Shown piece by piece: positions 1-7,847 of a stretch of 10,870 nucleotides of DNA (position 1 is the stretch's first letter; each line of letters starts with the position of its first letter). Below the pieces are notes generated by a model. The model did not search any database. It was not told the origin of the DNA and was given only the letters and a program-made list of their open reading frames with translations. Source of the stretch: Pleurotus djamor (Eukaryota > Basidiomycota > Agaricomycetes > Agaricales > Pleurotaceae); NCBI GenBank assembly GCA_029747585.1, contig JAPEVF010001340.1, forward strand, positions 1 through 10,870, read 5' to 3'. The position numbers were made by a program, and so were the translations under genes.

Positions 1-1373
1 CAGTGGTTCGTTGTCCAGCTGGTAGCTGCTCCATTCGCTATTAAGATCAACGTGTGAGAGCTTCTTGACTGCCTCGATGAGTTCCTCGTCGCTCTCGTCG
101 CTCTCGTCATCCTTGCCATTGCGGATATCCTTGCCTACGCCCATTCCAAAGCTTGGAATGCGTGGTGCCCCACCAGGCCTCTTGCCACCAGTCATGAATT
201 TGACGCTACCAAGGTGCATATTGTCAACTTCATCTGGACGAGCCAGAACCTCGGCTTCGATAACACGAAGACGTTCCAAAATTTCTCGAGTGGTAGGACG
301 CTTGGTGGGATCGGTCACGAGGCAGTCCAGACACAATGTGATGAAGGCTTCAGGGCATCCAGAGCTGACCAGGCTACGAACTTCAGCTTCGTCGATCCCA
401 AACGATGGTGGGGTGCGTTTGAAGTGGGTATCATCGGCAAGTCTGCGCGCTGCGATCTCGCAAAAAATGATCCCAAGCGAGAATATGTCCGTAGGCAGAT
501 CGAACTCTTCCCCAAGTAGAATCTCCGGAGACATATACGAGTCCGTGCCACAAAACGTCAAACGCTTCATCTCGTCCTCATTCCGAGCCGCGATACGCGC
601 AAACCCGAAATCCGTGATCTTTAGGCGGCCATTTGACGTCACCAGTAGATTTTCTCCCTTCAAATCGCGATGTATGCACTTCCGAGCATGAAGATATGCG
701 AGAGCGCGGGCTATATCAGTGGCAAAAGAGATGCGAAGCCGCCATGGAAAAGGTTTTGACTTGTCAAAGATGTATGTCCTGAGGTTGCCGTTGTCGATGA
801 ACTCGGATATGATGAAGATTCGACCATCTGGATCTGGTGCGCGTGAAAGTCCCAGGTAGAGCACCACATTTGGATGCCTCGCCTCCTTCATCAGACGCCA
901 TTCCCGCTCAAAGTATTTGGCGACGTCGTACTCGGTGGATGGTAGCACTTCTTTAATCGCTACATCTATTCCCAAATACGTCCCTATGAAGCATATACAT
1001 CATAAAGGGCCTCAAAGGGCTGGATCGTAAGGGCGGGCGTACCTTTATAAACGTTTCCAAAAGACCCAGAACCTAGTTTCTTCCAAGACCCTTGTATATC
1101 CTACATCCTTCTTTAGCCAGTGAGGACGTGATATCCGTTGGTAGACTCGCCTCAAAGGGAATGACGTCAAAGGCGTCCGACATCACTCTATGCTGACCGA
1201 CGATGACTGCACTGGAGCCCGGGAGAACAGCTTCGTAATAATGGGGAACGGAGCAAGTAGCTTGATGCGATGAGACGGTAGACCACTGGAAATTCTGAGT
1301 TCCCCCTTCAGGGTAGCTTTCCCACACTAGACGCCCCCTTTCTAGGGACAGGAGAATTACATGAAACTTTTTG
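1..1373 (-). CDS. TKL-type (LISK-like) Ser/Thr protein kinase, 3' end beyond window
   Basis: Seen: on the minus strand an exon from 1373 to 1043 and one from 983 to 1 encode a complete protein kinase domain followed by a C-terminal tail that runs off the left edge in frame. The glycine loop GSGSFG lies at 1056-1073, the ATP-binding Lys in VAIK at 952-954, the catalytic HRDLKGEN with HRD at 664-672, DFG at 604-612, and SPE (the APE position) at 523-531, preceded by a GTDSYM activation segment. All key catalytic residues are present, so an active enzyme is expected. The HRDLKGEN/GTDSYMSPEILLGEEFD style is that of fungal tyrosine-kinase-like kinases related to LIM-kinase/LISK; this subfamily call is from memory of such proteins. 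The tail is acidic (DDESDESDE near 85-110). Odd: the upstream frame ending EGCR and the kinase frame starting DIQGSW meet near 1098-1102 with a one-base offset, and an in-frame reading would need one extra base. An alternative is an intron ending at TGTAG just before 1100. Exon starts above 1100 are inferred. Confidence 0.9.
984..1042 (-). other. Intron inside the kinase glycine-loop region
   Basis: The donor GTACGC follows ...VYK (AAAG) at 1043 and the acceptor CATAG precedes GGACGTAT at 983. Splicing joins AAA-G|GG-ACG and reads YKGTYLGIDVAIK without interruption, a phase 1 intron of 59 nt. Unspliced, the frame is broken, so the intron is well supported. Confidence 0.9.
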
Positions 1374-1447
1374 CTTGCGAACTTCGTAAGATTTTATTCG
1401 CATGAATAACATAGAATATTCGAGTGGCCGACCTGCCGAGCCTTCAC

Positions 1448-1712
1448 TGAGTGAAGCGTGAATCGGGCACCCAAAATCTGCACAGACCCCCCTTGTATTC
1501 TACTCGAAAATATAATCTACGAAGGGGTACCCCCTCTTTCAGAATATGTTTCGCCCAAATCTACACATCTATGGGACTGACTTCTGTCGTCCCTGGTCCC
1601 TGCTTGGTTACTCGGAGGGGATCTTCGTTCGCGAGGACCTGCCTCCACTCACGACGTCCTCGACAAGTGTTTGTAAGTTAGCAACACGCTCTCCCAAATC
1701 CGAACCTCCTCC
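1448..1712 (-). CDS. Tentative upstream exons of the kinase gene, domain not recognised
   Basis: Two short minus-strand stretches read like coding exons. The first, 1712-1653 (20 codons), follows a GGCAG acceptor, reads SDLGERVANLQTLVEDV, which could form a short amphipathic helix, and ends at a GTGAGT donor. The second, 1560-1448, follows a TGTAG acceptor, reads IWAKHILKEGVPLRRLYFRV and continues through a Tyr/Trp-rich segment ending DSRFT at a weaker GTGAAG donor. Using a CAAG acceptor at 1374, it would join to HKKFHVILLSLERGRLVWES in the exon from 1373. Phases agree with this model (60 nt, 113 nt, then 331 nt plus the one missing base). I do not recognise the domain. The true start is not found; an ATG at 1940-1938 reading MSEGIVANSLAGQWPW before a GTACTC is a possible first exon in the right phase. 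Alternatives are other splice choices or a decayed 5' end. Confidence 0.4.
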
Positions 1713-2023
1713 CTGCCATCAATATTCTCCAAGTAGTAGATTGTCAATCTGTACATCCACATCATTACAGCTGCGAAACTTCTAAACCCATCCATATCCA
1801 CTTGACATCCCCATATCTTGCTCGCGTCCATACATCCAACCTATATATTATCCCCCCGGCCTCCGACCCAACACGGCTTTCTGACTGAGTACCCATGGCC
1901 ATTGACCAGCGAGGCTATTAGCTACTATGCCTTCAGACATGGAGACTATTATCTTGAAGGGTATTCTATTCCGAGGTTGCCTCTGTTACGGCCACAGCTG
2001 ACTCTTTGGGTGAAAAATTAGCT

Positions 2024-2043
2024 AAATAAATCAAAATAAATCA
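2024..2043. repeat. 10-bp perfect tandem duplication (AAATAAATCA)
   Basis: The unit AAATAAATCA occurs twice back to back at 2024-2033 and 2034-2043, in AT-rich DNA upstream of the kinase exons. It is probably a slippage product with no assigned role. Confidence 0.85.
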
Positions 2044-2162
2044 AAACTTGCGAGGGGAGGAAGGATATAGTCCATAGAACTATCAAGAGACCAAAGACCG
2101 AGGCTTCTGTTATCGGTCCACTTTCGTGGCGGTGAGTTTTCGTCCGTCCTACGTCGCTCGTC

Positions 2163-2178
2163 GACTTTTTGACTTTTT
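2163..2178. repeat. 8-bp perfect tandem duplication (GACTTTTT)
   Basis: GACTTTTT occurs at 2163-2170 and again at 2171-2178. It is a short slippage-type repeat in non-coding DNA between the kinase gene and lipase A. Confidence 0.8.
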
Positions 2179-2415
2179 GAGCACTTTCCGCACCTTTCGG
2201 ACTTGCTTGAGCTCATGAAAACTGAAAAAGTTCCTTGCGAAACTTCTGATGTAGTTACTGAAGGTGGGTGAGTATGAGCTCTCTAACCGCGCGGGTGATC
2301 ATTAAACAGTCGCCTCAAGATTGGCATAGAGGTGCATGTACCGTGTATCGTAGTGAAATGTGTCCTTAACAGGGAATTCTCTATGAAACTTGGATGGTAG
2401 TTGTCCACTCTCCGG

Positions 2416-3584
2416 CTACACCATCAAAAGTTCCGCCTCTATCTCTTTCTTGGCCTTTTCAATCAAATCGAGCATCGGTTCATGATGATCTAACTTGTCC
2501 GCATTCGACGCAGAGCGGAGAGTGGGGACGATGGGCGTTCCAATGACATCGTAGTAGCCGAGATAGTGCTGGTAGACAGCGATTTGCATCAATTCATCGC
2601 GAGTCTTTGGTGTGTCTGGTTTGGCGGTCGGGGCAACTTGTGTGCCCTGAAGAGGGATGTATACAGGGACCTTGCAAACCTTTTTCAGTGCGGCAACGAC
2701 TGCGATGTGCAACATAAGATCAAGCTTCCAAGGCAGCTTCCCATACAGTCCCGGCATATCGAGGAGACTCTGGCCTTTGGCGGAACCAGAGTTCCAGGCG
2801 TGTGGGACAATATCATAGGTATTCCAGATGACGGTGTTCCAAACTTCGTATATGGCCTTGTGGGCGTCAATGCGGGGAAACGTCTTTGCGTACAACGCAG
2901 CGAAGGGGCTGTTGCCTACCGTGGGACCCGCGACTGGGTACGTGAAAACGTTGGAGACGGGGACTTTCACCATGCCCGCGGTAACGGCAGCCATCGCAAC
3001 TGTCGGGCTCAGAGCACCCCCGAGACTGTGGCCAGTGAACACGATGCGCGAAGTCTTCGGGATCGTGCCAAGGAACTGAGGAAGAGTTACGCCTTCCTTC
3101 GTAGGGATGGTAAGGAGGCGATTAACGCCATGAGCGGTGCCTAGAGCGATGTATTGCTTGGTAGGATCGATTTTATGGTGGTCGGTGGTCGGTGGGGTGT
3201 CGAATCCTAACCGAGCCCATTGATTAAAGTCAACAACCTTGTCGACATCGGCGTTTTCGGTGGCAGCAATTTTCGAGGTTGGCGCTGTGCCCGCGATCGA
3301 CACGACATAGGTATCGTACGGTTTTTCATCTTCAAATATTGCAGCTGGATTGTGGGCGATGTACCAGGTGTGGTCGGCGGCAGCCTCCGCATCGGTTGAG
3401 TTGGCCTTCCAGACGTTGGGCCCCAGGCGACCTTCCAGTTACCGATCTGCATGTAATCGAGTGTAGGCTGCAAGTTCGCCGACATCGCATTCTGGAGATC
3501 AACCTGCGTCCCGAGCAGGTTGTTCGCTATGCCTGATGCAACACAGAGAACCCAAGTTTGCTGGAAGATGTTGAAGGCAACCAT
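2416..3584 (-). pseudogene. Lipase A: class 3 lipase with a single-base frame break
   Basis: Alpha/beta hydrolase of the class 3 lipase family, expected to cleave acyl ester bonds with a Ser-Asp-His triad. The frame opens at ATG 3584-3582 (MVAFNIFQQTWVLC) and runs to WGP near 3420, where it shifts. The other frame carries the rest to the stop at 2416. Lipase B reads GNWKVVWGPNTWKAN at this point; here GGGGCCCAAC appears to lack one C around 3418-3424. Counting that base, the length is 389 residues, identical to lipase B. The nucleophile lies in GHSLGG (Ser codon 3027-3025), the Asp is probably in NTYDIVPHAWN and the His in YQHYLGYYDVIG. GPTVGNSPFA corresponds to the family's GQPRVGN motif. 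There is no N-terminal secretion signal. No other lesion is seen, so an assembly error is as likely as a recent pseudogene. A leader intron lies just upstream of the ATG; lipase B is transcribed divergently. Confidence 0.9.
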
Positions 3585-3599
3585 GATGCGGATTTCAGC

Positions 3600-3657
3600 C
3601 TAAAGATGAATGAACGCGTTGAAGATTTGTACAACTTAAGGCGTCNAAAAAACTTAC
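3600..3657 (-). other. Leader (5' UTR) intron of lipase A
   Basis: The donor GTAAGT begins at 3657 and an acceptor TTTAG ends at 3600, giving 58 nt; the ATG follows 15 nt later. The intron contains an N at 3646 next to a run of A on the plus strand. Lipases B and C have an intron in the same place, which supports the call. Confidence 0.75.
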
Positions 3658-4013
3658 TGTCCGGGGTGAAGATGCAAGGGTGCTAGCAAAGAAGCTGGCA
3701 GGCGTCGCTAGGTATTTTCAACGCTACGAAAGAGCATGCGGTTGAAAGAGCCCCCGGATTTACGAGTTTCCATCATTCTAGAAGCTCCAGAAGCACCTCT
3801 ATACGCATGAGCTAGCGAGTAATCCTGGATGAAGAAGACCCAGCATGACTCGGAGAAGACCTGACGACGATCCGAGGACTGATGCAAAGGTTGCGGCCTC
3901 GTAATAGCCAGTGTTTTATTATGAGTTCTTGACCATAGAAAGCATCGTCAGGACTCTGAGACCAATAACTTGAGTGCCGTTGTGTCATAAAGTTCGTATT
4001 TGAAAGCTCTAGA

Positions 4014-4054
4014 GTGGAGACTCGGAGTATCGACGGTTCGAACCGTTGGACAAA
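4014..4054. promoter_or_regulatory. Conserved upstream block of lipase A, shared with lipase C
   Basis: GTGGAGACTCGGAG at 4014-4027 is followed by ACCGTTGGACAAA at 4042-4054. The same two words, in the same order and orientation, occur upstream of lipase C at 8201-8237. Here they flank the palindrome at 4033-4046. The block lies about 360-400 bp upstream of the leader-intron donor. It may be a shared regulatory element or a relic of a duplication that included the promoter. Confidence 0.5.
4033..4046. promoter_or_regulatory. Perfect 14-bp palindrome with CGG-N6-CCG core
   Basis: ACGGTTCGAACCGT equals its own reverse complement. Its core is CGG-N6-CCG, the inverted half-site arrangement bound by some fungal Zn2Cys6 factors (the Ppr1 site is the known example with six-base spacing). 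That a factor binds here is inference from the geometry and the location between two divergent lipase genes. Confidence 0.45.
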
Positions 4055-4129
4055 ACTCAACCATCCAAATGGTGACCTGAGATCCCAATGAACCCATCAT
4101 GGCATACGATCGTGATATCATGTGGACGA

Positions 4130-4151
4130 CATCGAGTTCGGATACTCGATG
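4130..4151. repeat. 8-bp inverted repeat with 6-nt spacer
   Basis: CATCGAGT at 4130-4137 and ACTCGATG at 4144-4151 are perfect reverse complements separated by six bases. It could be a dimeric protein-binding site or a minor hairpin; no role is shown. Confidence 0.5.
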
Positions 4152-4790
4152 CTTCGACTTGAAAGAGTGGAGGACTCGGAGGAGCTCGAGTCGACCGTAA
4201 GCCTGTGCAGGTGTGTCTGTAAGGATCACTTTCCCACACCTGCCAACTCAACGCATGACAACTCTACTTCCCGGAACACCATGTTCCTGACCCCGGAGAT
4301 GCGCAAAATTCCGCCCGGGGCCTCCACCAGCGTATAACTGACTTGCTCAGCGAAGCTCAAAGTCGAACGCATGACATCCTCGTCGGCGTTATGCTGCTTG
4401 CGCTCAAAAGCTACATGTTCCGAAGTTGTTTTCGGGGCCTGTTGGCCGGCTTCTGCCTACTCTACTACCAAGCCAAGTAATCGTTAAGTTATCTCAACGA
4501 AGAGTTAGTTAACCACACTCACTTTCCTTGTGCTTGTAGCAGGTCTCCTATGCCCGGTCGGTCTCAGAGAAGCTCAGTCATTACTCTCCGGCTCACAACA
4601 GCGCTCCTATCTAGTTGCCGTTATTGACTTGTTATTGACGGGTATGCGTGGGCTACTATTCATCCGGAGGACAAGTCAATCCTCCAACGGCTTCACGTGC
4701 TGTTCATTGTCCCTTGATTCGTTCAACGCCGGCGGTCGATAGCTGGTGCCCTGGGTTCATACTCTAATTTCGCTCAGATCGCTTCGTGTC

Positions 4791-4797
4791 TATAAAG
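4791..4797 (+). promoter_or_regulatory. TATA box of lipase B
   Basis: TATAAAG lies 56 nt before the leader-intron donor at 4847 and 133 nt before the ATG at 4924. This leaves room for a start site about 30 nt downstream and a short first, non-coding exon. Lipase C has a TATA box in the equivalent place. Confidence 0.65.
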
Positions 4798-4846
4798 GGC
4801 TCCTTTGCCCTTGTAAATCATCGCATCATCCACGATACACAAGCTT

Positions 4847-4904
4847 GTAAGTAATTTACTGAATTACACCTCCATACCTCAACTAAACCCTCCGTATTGC
4901 ACAG
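4847..4904 (+). other. Leader (5' UTR) intron of lipase B
   Basis: Donor GTAAGT at 4847, a branch-like AACTAAAC at 4881-4887 and acceptor CACAG at 4904 give a 58-nt intron. The ATG lies 19 nt further on. Because the intron ends here, the open frame upstream of 4924 (which reads from a TTG at 4897) is not coding. Confidence 0.8.
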
Positions 4905-4923
4905 ATCGGCAACCACAAGAAAT

Positions 4924-6093
4924 ATGTCTGGAACTACTTACAACATTCACCAACAAGCATGGGTGCTCTGTGTTGGGTCGAGCATCAACCTTGGTGTTAC
5001 TGGCACCCAAGCTAGCGTTCAGAAAACGATGTCAGCCCAGTTACAACCCATCCTCGACTCAATGTCTATTGGTAATTGGAAGGTCGTATGGGGCCCTAAC
5101 ACTTGGAAAGCCAACCCTGACGACACCAAAGGTCCTGCCGATAACACCTGGTACATTGCCCACAACCCAACAGCCGTCTTTGAAGATGGCAAACCATACG
5201 ACACCTACTTTGTCTCCATTGCAGCCACTGCATCTTCCGACGTGGATCGCGAGGAAGACTATGACGTTTTCCGGGTTGTTGACTTTGAAAAGTGGGCTGA
5301 GCTAGGCTTCGACACCGTCCCATCCTTCACCGAGCGCGACCACATCGACGAAACGAAACCCTACCTCGCTTTCGGAACAGCCAAGGGTGTTCATCGCATC
5401 CTCACAATCCCTGGTAACAAAGAAGGCACGACGATTCTTCAGTTCCTTGGTACTATCCCTCCAACCTCGCGTATCGTCTTCACCGGGATCAGTCTCGGCG
5501 GAGTCTTGAGTCCCACCCTCGCGCTGGCTGTAGCCAAGGCAGGTCTGGTCAAAAACCCCGTGTCCAACATCCTCACATACCCCATCGCCGGACCTAGCCC
5601 CGGCAACGGTCCTTTCGCGGACTTGTACGCAAAGACGTTCCCTCGTATTCAATGCGGCAATTCCGGATACCAAGTTTGGAACACCAACCTTTGGAATACG
5701 TACGACATGATACCACATGCTTGGAACTCCAGAACTGTCAAAGGGCAGTGTCTTGACGAGATCCCTGTGTTGTTTGGTAAACTACCTTGCGGATTGGATT
5801 TCTTCGTCCGCGCCAAGATTATCGCTACCCAGGTCCTCCTTCGCGGCGTCCCGGTGTATATGCCTCTCCAGGGAACGAAAATTGTTTCCAAGGTGAAGCC
5901 AATCACCCCGCAGGACTGGCATGGTTTCATACAGACTGTGATGTACCAACACGTCTTTGCGTATTATGGGGTGTTTGGGACCCCGATCATTCCAACGCTC
6001 AGCGGTCAAGCCCCCGAGTATAAGCATATTCCAGTTCTCAACTTCTTGGAGGTCAAGGAAGGTACGGACGGAGAGAAGCTGCCTGTAGTTTGA
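4924..6093 (+). CDS. Lipase B: intact class 3 lipase-like hydrolase with GISLG motif
   Basis: A single uninterrupted frame of 389 codons. ATG 4924 (MSGTTYNIHQQAWVLC) is chosen because it aligns with the starts of lipases A and C and follows the leader-intron acceptor. It is an alpha/beta hydrolase of the class 3 lipase family. The nucleophile is Ser190 (codon 5491-5493) in GISLGG, the probable acid is Asp261 in NTYDMIPHAWN (equivalent to the family's D-I-V-P-H motif), and the probable base is His343 in YQHVFAYY. IAGPSPGNGPFADLYAKTFP corresponds to the GQPRVGN block. No hydrophobic signal peptide, membrane span or anchor is seen, so a cytosolic protein is inferred. Odd: the usual His before the nucleophile (GHSLG, kept in A and C) is Ile here, and YYDVIG has become YYGVFG. 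The triad is retained, so activity is likely but specificity may differ. It is divergent from lipase A and convergent with lipase C. Confidence 0.93.
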   Translation: MSGTTYNIHQQAWVLCVGSSINLGVTGTQASVQKTMSAQLQPILDSMSIGNWKVVWGPNTWKANPDDTKGPADNTWYIAHNPTAVFEDGKPYDTYFVSIAATASSDVDREEDYDVFRVVDFEKWAELGFDTVPSFTERDHIDETKPYLAFGTAKGVHRILTIPGNKEGTTILQFLGTIPPTSRIVFTGISLGGVLSPTLALAVAKAGLVKNPVSNILTYPIAGPSPGNGPFADLYAKTFPRIQCGNSGYQVWNTNLWNTYDMIPHAWNSRTVKGQCLDEIPVLFGKLPCGLDFFVRAKIIATQVLLRGVPVYMPLQGTKIVSKVKPITPQDWHGFIQTVMYQHVFAYYGVFGTPIIPTLSGQAPEYKHIPVLNFLEVKEGTDGEKLPVV

Positions 6094-6541
6094 AAGACAA
6101 AGTGTTTGTCATGCGCAACCGCTCCGACTATTGTTAGAGTACTTATACGCGTTACAACGGTAGACTACTTTGCTCAAGTTCATGACTCTGTATACGTTTC
6201 CCACTTTATGTAACCGATGGTACGCGTAACGTGAAGAGAGCCTGTCTGGCAGCCAGAGCAAGAAGGTTCAGCGCAGGGCTTTCAACTTTTCCGAAAAGAT
6301 AGTGCCCTTTGCGTACATCTCCCAGATTGCTTTAGCAAGTCGGGTGTACCAGAGCCGGGGACGACGGGATTCTGGGAAGGAAGTGAATTGAACAAGATTC
6401 AAAAGGCTGGAGAAGACTGTCAACCGTCAAACGTTATGAGGGGAGAGAGCCGAATATCGTCACGTTCAGTAGCAGAGGGTAGATCGGGTACAGATGCTAC
6501 AGTTACAGATTCGAAGACTATGGTTCAACGATTGCGACTAT
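6094..6541. other. Convergent 3' region between lipases B and C
   Basis: About 450 bp tail-to-tail spacer holding the 3' untranslated ends of lipase B (plus) and lipase C (minus). I see no gene, no repeat and no certain polyadenylation element in it. Confidence 0.6.
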
Positions 6542-7713
6542 TTATTTACCATCTCCCTTAGCCTTGGCCTTCTCGCTCTCCTTCGCGAGCAGGCCTAACA
6601 CTGGAGTGCGCTTGATGGCTTGACGGGAGTCAGGCGCATCGCCGAGAGATGGTACGACGGGTGTGCCAATCACATCATAGTACCCATAAACATGTTGGTA
6701 CCCAGCAGTAGTAAGGAATGCATCGAAATCTTGTGGTGTGACTGGCGGGACGCTGGGGGCGACTTCGGTGCCTTGGAGAGGGATATAGATGGGAACATCT
6801 TTGACTTGCTCCTGCGCTTGGCCCACCGCGAGCGATACCACGATTTTCAGGCCGAATGACAGTTCTCCATAAATTGTGACGATATCTGCAAGGCTCTGTC
6901 CGGAAACAGAGCCAGAGTTCCACGCGTGTGGTACGATATCGTAAGTATTCCAAATGACGGTGTTCCACGCCTGATAAACCGCTCCGCGTGCGTCCACCCG
7001 GGGGAAGGTTTGGGCATAAAGCTCTGCGAAGGGGCCATTTCCAGGAGTGGGACCAGCAACTGGGTAGGTGAAAAGGTTGGATGAAGGGGCTTTTACGATG
7101 CTCGCCTGGGCTACTGCCGTCGCAACTGTGGGGCTCAGCGCACCACCGAGACTGTGCCCGGTGAATACGATGCGTGATGTTGCAGGGATGGTCTGAAGGA
7201 ACTGGGGAAGCGTCGTCCCTTCTTTCGTGGGGATGGTGAGGAGCCAATGGACGCCATTGGCAGTGCCCAGAGCGATATACGGTGTGCTTTCACTGAATTC
7301 ATCGGGGTTCGTAGGGGATGGTGTGGTATCGAACCCCGATTCTGCCCACTGATTAAAGTCAACAATCTGGCTGACTTGGGTATCTTCATCGGCATCGACT
7401 TGGGAATTCGTCGCCGTGCCTGTGATCGATACGACATAGGTGTCGTATGGCTTTCCATCTTCAAAGACCGCGGCGGGGTTGTGGGCGACGTACCAAGTGT
7501 GGTCAGCAGCGGCCTCTGTATCATCTGGGTTGAGTTTCCAAACGTTAGGACCCCAAACAACGTTCCAATTGCCGATGTTCATGGCGTCGATTGTGGGTTG
7601 CAAATTCGCAGACATCAGTTCTTGAAGGTGGGCCTGGGTCCCGACACAACCAGTCGCGATGCCGGATGCAGCACAGAGCACCAGGTTTGTTGGTGGATGT
7701 TGTAGGATGTCAT
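6542..7713 (-). pseudogene. Lipase C: class 3 lipase with a single-base frame break near the start
   Basis: Third paralogue of the class 3 lipase cluster. The frame from 7681 to the stop at 6542 is open. Upstream, ATG 7713-7711 reads MTSYNIHQQTW, matching B (YNIHQQAW) and A (FNIFQQTW), but the frame then shifts: the expected TGGGTGCTC of WVLC appears as TGGTGCTC around 7680-7683, one G short. Counting that base the gene has 391 codons (390 residues), against 389 in A and B. The nucleophile is in GHSLGG (Ser codon 7153-7151), the Asp probably in NTYDIVPHAWN and the His in YQHVYGYYDVIG; GPTPGNGPFAELYAQTFP matches the family's GN block. The C-terminus is Lys-rich (ESEKAKAKGDGK). No signal peptide is seen. 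It is more like A than B throughout. If the break is real, translation could only begin at a later Met (for example in SANLQPTIDAMN), losing conserved N-terminal residues. A TATA box and leader intron are intact. Confidence 0.9.
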
Positions 7714-7734
7714 ATCTTGCGGTTTGTCTAGAAG

Positions 7735-7785
7735 CTAAACACCGTTAGTCGACGTAGTGCGCGTGCTCAGGAGGGGTGAAGTTAC
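7735..7785 (-). other. Leader (5' UTR) intron of lipase C
   Basis: Donor GTAACT at 7785, a good branch site CTAAC at 7748-7744 and acceptor TTTAG at 7735 give a 51-nt intron, with the ATG 21 nt downstream. An alternative acceptor TTCTAG lies a few bases further on (7728). The position matches the leader introns of A and B. Confidence 0.8.
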
Positions 7786-7847
7786 CTGGTCGATGCTTGA
7801 CTTGTAGTTTGAGTTGATGCTGAAAGGCAACTCAGCAAAGGTCGGTC

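Larger units (their letters stand above)
1713..2415. other. Gap between kinase 5' part and lipase A 3' end
   Basis: This stretch should hold the kinase promoter and first exon(s), and the 3' untranslated end of lipase A, both on the minus strand. I see no recognisable protein. A 61-codon minus frame ending near 2031 starts MSSSKSERCGKCSKSQK, but it resembles nothing I know. Two small perfect tandem duplications lie here, noted separately. No clear TATA box or polyadenylation element can be assigned. Confidence 0.5.
3658..4790. other. Divergent intergenic region between lipase A and lipase B
   Basis: About 1.1 kb with no convincing gene on either strand; the open frames here lack family motifs. 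It must contain the promoter of lipase A (minus) and of lipase B (plus). Structure seen: a perfect 14-bp palindrome at 4033-4046, an 8-bp inverted repeat at 4130-4151, two copies of a GTGG-N-GACTCGGAG block at 4014-4027 and 4167-4181, and a TATA box for lipase B at 4791. No clear TATA box is seen for lipase A. Confidence 0.6.

Noticed and set aside
65..691. 208-codon plus-strand open frame, Ser-rich
   Set aside because: It is the exact antisense of the kinase domain exon, whose HRD, DFG and SPE motifs are on the minus strand. No motif or start context supports it.
1073..1327. 84-codon minus frame as a separate small gene
   Set aside because: It begins at GTG, not ATG, and is open further upstream. 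It fits as an exon leading into the kinase domain with a one-base offset.
1442..1456. Inverted repeat CTTCACT-G-AGTGAAG as a terminator
   Set aside because: A bacterial-style terminator makes no sense in this fungal context, and the stem lies at a possible exon end.
2566..3144. 192-codon plus-strand frame
   Set aside because: Antisense to lipase A over its conserved core; composition and lack of motifs mark it as a shadow.
4000..4060. Possible tRNA or Pol III gene because of GGTTCGAACC (B-box-like)
   Set aside because: No cloverleaf can be folded: no acceptor stem, and the T-arm would have a six-base loop. The motif is better described as a palindrome.
4897..4923. Upstream extension of lipase B to a TTG at 4897
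   Set aside because: The region lies across the leader-intron acceptor at 4904, and paralogues A and C align from the ATG at 4924.
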